Source: Bacteroidota bacterium (GTDB lineage: Bacteria > Bacteroidota > Bacteroidia > Flavobacteriales > Schleiferiaceae). From it: DNA of 18,697 nucleotides. The notes beneath the pieces were generated by a model, which was given only the letters and a program-made list of their open reading frames with translations, had not been told where the DNA came from and did no database searches. The translations under genes were made by a program, and so were the position numbers. Location: contig SYCM01000034.1 in assembly GCA_005786915.1 (NCBI GenBank), forward strand, positions 1-18,697. Reading direction: 5' to 3'. Below, piece by piece: positions 13,399-18,697 of the stretch. Numbering within the stretch: position 1 is the first letter of the stretch; the number at the start of each line of letters is the position of its first letter.

Positions 13399-16300
13399 TT
13401 ACTTGGTCTTGTCGTCTTTGGGCGTTGCGTCGTAGAGGATCGGTGAAGCCACGAAGAGCGACGAGTAGGTACCTACCACAATACCGAACAGGATGGCAAA
13501 AATGAATCCGCGCAGCACCTCACCCCCAAAGATGAAGATCACCAGAAGTACGATGATGGTCGTCCACGAGGTGTTGAACGTGCGGCTCAACGTCGAATTC
13601 AACGCGTAGTTGATCACCCCTCGGTCTACGCGCGCTCCTTTGTGCTCGGACAAGTATTCGCGTATTCGGTCAAACACGACCACCGTGTCGTTGATGGAGT
13701 ATCCAATAACGGTAAGAATTGCCGCGATGAACGCTTGATCGACCTCCATAGAGAAGGGAAGAACTCCGTCTAACAATGCAAAGGCACCTAGCACCAGCAC
13801 GACGTCGTGCATCAAGGCAACCACGGCACCCAAAGAGTACTGCCAACGGTTGAAGCGGACTAAGAGGTACATGAAGATTCCGAGGAGCGAGAACAGGATT
13901 GCCCAAACTGCCGAATTAGCAATATCGTCTGCGACCGTAGGACCTACTTGGCGGTAGGCCACCACGCCCAGTCCTTTCGCACCGGGTTCATTAAACACCT
14001 GCTCTGACGGAGCCGAAGCATAGAAGCCTTTAACGCCCGAATACAATTCTTTGCGCAGCTCTTCTTCGACGGCAGGACCCGATTCCGAAACGCGGTAGTT
14101 CGTGGTGATGGTGACCTGATCTGCGGTACCCAAGGTCTTCACAATGGGCGCAAACGATTTGCCGTTGGCGTCGACGAACTCCTTGGCTAACGCCGAGCTA
14201 ACTTGAGAAACTTCAACGGGCTGGTCGAAACGCACCTGATAGGTACGACCGCCCTCAAAGTCTACGCCGTAGCTCAAACCTTTGGTAAAGAGGGCCACAA
14301 TGCTCACGACGACCAGCGTGCCTGAAACCACATAAGCCAAGGTGCGCGTCTTCAAGAAATCAAACTTGGTGTTGTTGAACCAGTCTTTGGTCGTCTTGGT
14401 TGCAAACGACATCGTGCCCGTCTTAGCCAAACGCCACTCGATGTAGAGGCGCGTTACGAAAATGGCCGTAAAGAGCGACGACAGAATACCGATGATCAGG
14501 GTGGTTGCAAAACCTTTAATCGGACCCGTGCCCACCATAAAGAGGATGATGGCCGTGAGCAGCGTCGTCGCATTCGCGTCGAGGATGGCGCCGCGCGAGC
14601 CAGTGAAACCGTCGGCAACTGCGGTCCGCACGTCCTTACCGGCGGCGAGTTCTTCGCGGATTCGGTCAAATATGAGGACGTTGGCGTCGACCGCCATACC
14701 AATGGTCAGAACGATACCCGCCATTCCCGGCAGAGTCAGGACTGCCGAAATGGCGTCAAGAATTCCGAAGATGAAGAACATGTTCACCAAAAGGGCGATG
14801 TTGGCCGCCACTCCCGCACCGGAGTAGTAGAAAATCATGTAGGCAAACACCACCAAGAAGGCGAAAATGAACGAATTGATACTCGAGCTGATAGCCTCCT
14901 TACCCAGGCTCGGACCCACCACGTCGGCCTGAATTACGCGCGCGGGAACGGGGAGTTTGCCCGCCTTGAGTACGTTGGCCAAGTCGGTCGCTTCGTCGAG
15001 GGAGAATCCCCCTTCGATTTGGGTGCGTCCGCCCGAAATCTCATTGTTGACCCGCGGGTAACTGTAGACGAGGTTGTCCAGCACCACGGCCACATGGCCC
15101 TTGGGGTTTTTAGCGCTTTCTTCGGCGGTAATGCGCTGCCAAATCTGGGCGCCGTATCCGTTCATCGACATGGTGACGATGGGGTTGTTGCCTTGGTCAA
15201 ATTCGCGTCGCGCGTCGACAATGACCCCTCCGTCGAGCTCAGGCTCCATGGTGCGGTTGCCCTGAAGCGCAATCAGGAACGTAATTCCAGCTTTGGCGTC
15301 GGGGCGGGTCCAGGCAAAGCGCACGTAGCGCTTGTCGCCGGGAATTAGCGACTTGACCACGTCGGTGTTCAGGTAGCTGTTAATGGTAGCCGTGTCTTTG
15401 GGAAGGGCGAAGCCGATGATGGGTCCTTCGAGCGGGGTGAACGTTTGGGGGTCGACGTTCAGCTGGAAGATGTTGAGCAGCGGGTTGTGCTTCAATGCTG
15501 AAGAATCGGTTGCGGCCACCGCGGTGGACTCCGGCTTCGTCACTTCGTTGGCGTCGACCGCGCTCGGTAGGTCGATAGCCTGAGGATTGGCTTTGGCGGC
15601 AGACGTTTTGCTCGCGTTCGGATCCGGAACCACTGCGCGAAGGCGCTCGTTGGCGTCCACCATGAACTGCATCCAGGCCGCTCCGTAGTCTGCACGCCAG
15701 AATTCCAAGCGGGCCGTAGACTGAAGAAGTCGCTGTACGCGAGCCGGATCCTTGACGCCCGGAAGCTCCACTAAGATGCGGCCGGTGTTGCCCAGTCGCT
15801 GCAGGTTGGGCTGCACTACCCCAAACTGGTCAATCCGCGCCTTGAGCACGGTGTACACGTTTTGAACTGAGGCCTCTACGTCGGAACGAATGGCTCCTTT
15901 GATTTCTTCGTCGGTCGCATTGAAGCCAAGGCGGTCGGACATGTCCTTGGTACCAAACAAGGCGGGATCGCCCCAGCCGCGCGTTCCGCGCTTCGCATCG
16001 AGGGCCTTGATGAACAGATCAACATAGGCTTCACCTGAATTGGCTTGCTCGGCATCAGCCGCCGCCAGAGCCTCGACAAACAGAGCGTCGTTGGGGTTCG
16101 CGGCCAGGCCGATGAGCACGTCGCGCACCGAAACTTCGAGGATGACGTTCATGCCGCCGCGCAGGTCCAGACCAAGGTTCATTTCCTTCTCTTTCACCTC
16201 TTTGTAGGTGAACGACGTAATTCCCAGGTTGTACACCTCTTGGTTCGCTAGCGAATCCAATGCCGCGTTCAATTTGGACGCGTCGCCCCCAACCGATTCC

Positions 16301-16407
16301 AGCGCTTTTTGCTCAACGCGTTGAGCCACAATGGAAAACGATAATTCGTACAGGGCGGCTAGAGCAAAAGCCACGGCAAACAGGCGGATGATCACTTTAT
16401 TTTGCAT
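13399..16407 (-). CDS. secDF: Protein translocase SecDF fusion
   Basis: The 1002-residue inner-membrane protein uses the proton motive force to pull exported proteins through SecYEG. The SecD half (about 1-665) has GLDLRGG at 79-85 at the start of the first periplasmic domain and VDANVLIFDRIREE at 573-586. The SecF half (about 685-1002) has GVDFEGG at 714-720 and SINDTVVVFDRIREY at 904-918. The split into one fused chain is typical of Bacteroidota. A low-complexity Ala/Ser/Pro-rich linker (about 262-312) interrupts the large periplasmic domain, so the protein is longer than SecDF of Firmicutes. The ATG at 16407 is preferred over an in-frame start at 16491 because it directly precedes the first membrane helix, and a TAnnTTTG box lies 27 bases upstream. 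tatA follows. Confidence 0.96.
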   Translation of the reverse strand: MQNKVIIRLFAVAFALAALYELSFSIVAQRVEQKALESVGGDASKLNAALDSLANQEVYNLGITSFTYKEVKEKEMNLGLDLRGGMNVILEVSVRDVLIGLAANPNDALFVEALAAADAEQANSGEAYVDLFIKALDAKRGTRGWGDPALFGTKDMSDRLGFNATDEEIKGAIRSDVEASVQNVYTVLKARIDQFGVVQPNLQRLGNTGRILVELPGVKDPARVQRLLQSTARLEFWRADYGAAWMQFMVDANERLRAVVPDPNASKTSAAKANPQAIDLPSAVDANEVTKPESTAVAATDSSALKHNPLLNIFQLNVDPQTFTPLEGPIIGFALPKDTATINSYLNTDVVKSLIPGDKRYVRFAWTRPDAKAGITFLIALQGNRTMEPELDGGVIVDARREFDQGNNPIVTMSMNGYGAQIWQRITAEESAKNPKGHVAVVLDNLVYSYPRVNNEISGGRTQIEGGFSLDEATDLANVLKAGKLPVPARVIQADVVGPSLGKEAISSSINSFIFAFLVVFAYMIFYYSGAGVAANIALLVNMFFIFGILDAISAVLTLPGMAGIVLTIGMAVDANVLIFDRIREELAAGKDVRTAVADGFTGSRGAILDANATTLLTAIILFMVGTGPIKGFATTLIIGILSSLFTAIFVTRLYIEWRLAKTGTMSFATKTTKDWFNNTKFDFLKTRTLAYVVSGTLVVVSIVALFTKGLSYGVDFEGGRTYQVRFDQPVEVSQVSSALAKEFVDANGKSFAPIVKTLGTADQVTITTNYRVSESGPAVEEELRKELYSGVKGFYASAPSEQVFNEPGAKGLGVVAYRQVGPTVADDIANSAVWAILFSLLGIFMYLLVRFNRWQYSLGAVVALMHDVVLVLGAFALLDGVLPFSMEVDQAFIAAILTVIGYSINDTVVVFDRIREYLSEHKGARVDRGVINYALNSTLSRTFNTSWTTIIVLLVIFIFGGEVLRGFIFAILFGIVVGTYSSLFVASPILYDATPKDDKTK

Positions 16408-16434
16408 ACTCGAGTTCAAATTAGTACGAGGCGG

Positions 16435-16442
16435 CAAATATA
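16435..16442 (-). promoter_or_regulatory. TAnnTTTG -7 box of secDF-tatA
   Basis: Minus-strand TATATTTG lies 27 bases before the secDF ATG and matches the -7 consensus. Its -33 region would fall on the first codons of the divergent gene; no clear TTG is seen. It faces away from the plus-strand box at 16450-16457, with only 7 bases between them. Confidence 0.6.
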
Positions 16443-16449
16443 GGCGAAT

Positions 16450-16457
16450 TACCTTTG
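16450..16457 (+). promoter_or_regulatory. TAnnTTTG -7 box of the FG-GAP gene
   Basis: Plus-strand TACCTTTG matches the -7 consensus and ends 5 bases before the ATG at 16463. RNA would start at or next to the start codon, giving a leaderless mRNA. No TTG is seen at the -33 distance, which would overlap the secDF box. Confidence 0.5.
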
Positions 16458-16462
16458 GGATT

Positions 16463-18697
16463 ATGCCCAGGATTCCGCAATTTGCCTTCAACCTAGCCGC
16501 AAGCCTTGCCGCCCTTTCGCTTCAGGCACAGGTGACTTGGAGCTTTGCCCCTAGCGCTCAGGCCATCGTCCAGCGGGCCAATGGCCAAAACCTCAACCTT
16601 GGCACTTCGGGCGGACTCAACAATCCGCAGGTCTACAGCGCCGACCTCAACGGCGACGGCATTCAAGATTTGGCTGTATTTGACCGCGACGGCGGGCGCT
16701 GGCTTGCGCTCGAGCGAATCAACGGAAGCTGGATTGAGCGTCCGGAATGGGCGGCGGGCTTTCCCAAAAACCAGCAGTGGGTGCAGCTGGTGGACTACAA
16801 TTGCGACGGAATCACGGACCTCTTGGGCTGGGTCACGCACGGAAGAGGCGTGTGGCAGGGCCAGCGCGTCAACGGCAAAATGACCTTCAACTGGGCGCTA
16901 GGAACCCAATCCGAACTGCGCACCGTATACGTCGCGGGCAACCCGGCCTACAACCTCCAGGTGCTCAGCGTGGACCGGCCCTACATTGGCGATATTGACC
17001 AGGACGGCGACGTCGACGTGCTCTGCTTCGACCAAGGCGGTTCGCGCATAGAGTGGCACCAGAATCAGCAAAATTGCGGACTCAGCTTCGCACGGGCCGA
17101 CGGTTGCTGGGCCGACGTCGAAGAGTCCGGGGTGCGGAATGCGCTGGTTATCGACGCCTGCACGGGTTCGCGCGTGGCCTCCCCATCGTCGGGCCGCGAA
17201 GACCTTAAGCATGCGGGCTCAACCCTCCTGCTCCACGACGTCGACGGCAACGGACTGCCGGACGCACTGATTGGGGACGTGTCCTACCCCACGGGGGTGG
17301 TGGGCTTCAACGTGGGCACGCTGGCGCTGGCCAACATTGAAAGCCAAGACAGCACCTGGCCGGTTGCCGGAACCCCGGTCAACATGCTTTTTCCCGGGTT
17401 TTCAGCGCTGGACGCCAACCTCGACGGCGTGAAGGAATTGATGGCCAGCCCCAACGAATACAGCGGACTGGGGGATTCGTGCGTGTGGCTCTACCAAAAC
17501 ACGGGCACCACTTCAGCGAACTGGCAGCGAATCCACGACCGCTTTTTGCAAAGCGAAATGCTGGAATTGGGCACCTATGTCGTTCCCTATGGAGCCGACC
17601 TCAACACCGACGGGCTCTCGGACTTGGTGTTGGGCAGCCGGCGCGGACTCTCCTACTGGGTTAACTACGGCAGCGCCACCCAGCCGGTGTGGCGAGAAAC
17701 CCCGCTCACCGTGCCCAGCAACCTGGGACCCGACCCCAGTTGGACCGCGCCCGCGCTAGGCGACCTGAACAGCGACGGCCTGGTCGACCTCGTCGTGGGC
17801 CGCGCCAACGGCCAAGTATACGTCGGCTACAACTACGGCACCCTGATCAACCCGAGCTTTAGCGGGACAGCACCTCTGCTCACGTCGCACGACGTGGGCC
17901 AAAACGCAAGCCCTGAACTGGCCGACCTCGACGGCGACGGCGACCTCGACCTCTTGGTGGGCAACGAACGTGGCGAAGTAGCCTACGTGCGCAACGACGG
18001 CGGCGCCTGGAACCTCATCACCGAGTCCTTTGGTTCGATTGACGTCGATACTTCAGGAACCTTCAACGGTCGCTCGGTTCCTCGGGCCTACCTCAACAGC
18101 GGGAGCTGGGAGCTTTGGGTCGGCAGCAGGTATTCGGGCGTGCACGCCTATCCCAACGCGGCCGGCATGCTCAGTTTGCCTCCGGTCCAAAATCCGTTGG
18201 TACAGACCTCGGTCGCCCAGGCCACCGCCACCACGCTGCAAACTCCGTTTGGAAGCAGCAAGCGAACCGGCCGGCACCAGTACCTGGTGCGGGCATCCGA
18301 ACTCGCGGCCGCCGGAATCAGCGGGCCCACGCGCATTCAAGGCATCAAAGTGAACTGCTTAAGCAGCAGTGCCCCCTACTTGAGCCAGGGATTCAACGTT
18401 AGCGTGCGGGCCACCAGCGATACGGCACTCAGCGGTATGGGACCGGGAGGCGAAGTTGGATTTTCATACTTGGCGGTACTAAGCCAGGGCTGGAATTTGA
18501 TTTCATTTCAAAACCCGATCGACTACGACGGCACGTCCAACCTGGTCGTCGAGTTCTGCTTTAGCCGCAACCTTCCGAGCGCCGACGTGCACCTCGCCGC
18601 CCACCGCACCGGGTTCGCCAGCCACGCATTTGGGGACGTTGCCAACCACAACAGCATCACCAGCAACGGATGCAGCATGCCCGGGCTCGGGGTAGAC
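16463..18697 (+). CDS. Secreted FG-GAP/VCBS repeat protein (partial, runs off right edge)
   Basis: The frame stays open for 745 codons to the window end, so the C-terminus is missing. A signal peptide (about 1-22, MPRIPQFAFNLAASLAALSL then QA) sends it through Sec. Eight calcium-loop motifs of FG-GAP/VCBS type follow, at residues 61, 111, 177, 259, 317, 379, 434 and 488, for example DLNGDGIQDL, DIDQDGDVDV and DLDGDGDLDL. They predict a seven- or eight-bladed beta-propeller. Residues about 590-720 match a beta-rich module common in Bacteroidota secreted proteins, with HQYLVRASELAAAGI and NLVVEFCFS as landmarks. Such proteins usually end in a type IX secretion sorting domain, expected beyond the edge (inference). 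Several cysteines (114, 188, 205, 215, 233) could form disulfides. The ligand is unknown; adhesion or surface binding is plausible. It is divergent from secDF. Confidence 0.88.
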   Translation, partial: MPRIPQFAFNLAASLAALSLQAQVTWSFAPSAQAIVQRANGQNLNLGTSGGLNNPQVYSADLNGDGIQDLAVFDRDGGRWLALERINGSWIERPEWAAGFPKNQQWVQLVDYNCDGITDLLGWVTHGRGVWQGQRVNGKMTFNWALGTQSELRTVYVAGNPAYNLQVLSVDRPYIGDIDQDGDVDVLCFDQGGSRIEWHQNQQNCGLSFARADGCWADVEESGVRNALVIDACTGSRVASPSSGREDLKHAGSTLLLHDVDGNGLPDALIGDVSYPTGVVGFNVGTLALANIESQDSTWPVAGTPVNMLFPGFSALDANLDGVKELMASPNEYSGLGDSCVWLYQNTGTTSANWQRIHDRFLQSEMLELGTYVVPYGADLNTDGLSDLVLGSRRGLSYWVNYGSATQPVWRETPLTVPSNLGPDPSWTAPALGDLNSDGLVDLVVGRANGQVYVGYNYGTLINPSFSGTAPLLTSHDVGQNASPELADLDGDGDLDLLVGNERGEVAYVRNDGGAWNLITESFGSIDVDTSGTFNGRSVPRAYLNSGSWELWVGSRYSGVHAYPNAAGMLSLPPVQNPLVQTSVAQATATTLQTPFGSSKRTGRHQYLVRASELAAAGISGPTRIQGIKVNCLSSSAPYLSQGFNVSVRATSDTALSGMGPGGEVGFSYLAVLSQGWNLISFQNPIDYDGTSNLVVEFCFSRNLPSADVHLAAHRTGFASHAFGDVANHNSITSNGCSMPGLGVD

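Overview
The window reads as a chromosomal housekeeping segment of a GC-rich member of the Bacteroidota, most likely Flavobacteriales-like, although the genus cannot be told from sequence alone. The evidence is the gene content: a Bacteroidota-type SecDF fusion, type III glutamine synthetase, long-form PurM, a PorE-like OmpA lipoprotein-free envelope protein, a secreted FG-GAP propeller protein and the rpsU-xerC-hpf order. Almost every transcription unit also has a TAnnTTTG -7 box, and Shine-Dalgarno sites are absent everywhere except at rpsU.

Layout: everything from 121 to 16407 lies on the minus strand, so transcription runs from high to low coordinates. From the right: secDF and tatA (protein export), glnN (type III glutamine synthetase, with its own promoter), and a large TPR/PD40/OmpA/LysM envelope protein. 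Next is a tightly coupled purM-prfA-pyrF-SDR operon with ATGA, ATGA and TGACGTG junctions. It is followed by a sodium-coupled amino-acid symporter with a tiny MetS-like membrane subunit and a helix-hairpin-helix protein (TGA-T-ATG and TAATG junctions). Last come rpsU, xerC and short HPF, and at the left edge a promoter firing out of the window. The only plus-strand gene starts at 16463: a signal-peptide-bearing FG-GAP/VCBS protein that runs off the right edge, divergent from secDF with overlapping promoters.

How the genes work together: rpsU and hpf both touch ribosome state, namely anti-Shine-Dalgarno occlusion and hibernation. SecDF and TatA export proteins, and two neighbours (the OmpA-like protein and the FG-GAP protein) are export clients by their signal peptides. 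The purM operon joins purine synthesis, translation termination and pyrimidine synthesis. No stretch longer than about 300 bases lacks a gene. I see no rRNA, tRNA, CRISPR, insertion sequence or phage gene.

I found no clearly new multi-gene system. The points most worth a second look are regulatory: the lone strong Shine-Dalgarno at rpsU, a terminator whose U-tract touches the xerC start codon, a perfect palindrome wrapped around the glnN -7 box, two promoters placed so close to ATG that leaderless mRNAs are predicted, a 45-residue transporter subunit that is easy to miss, and a PorE-like protein with an added C-terminal LysM pair.
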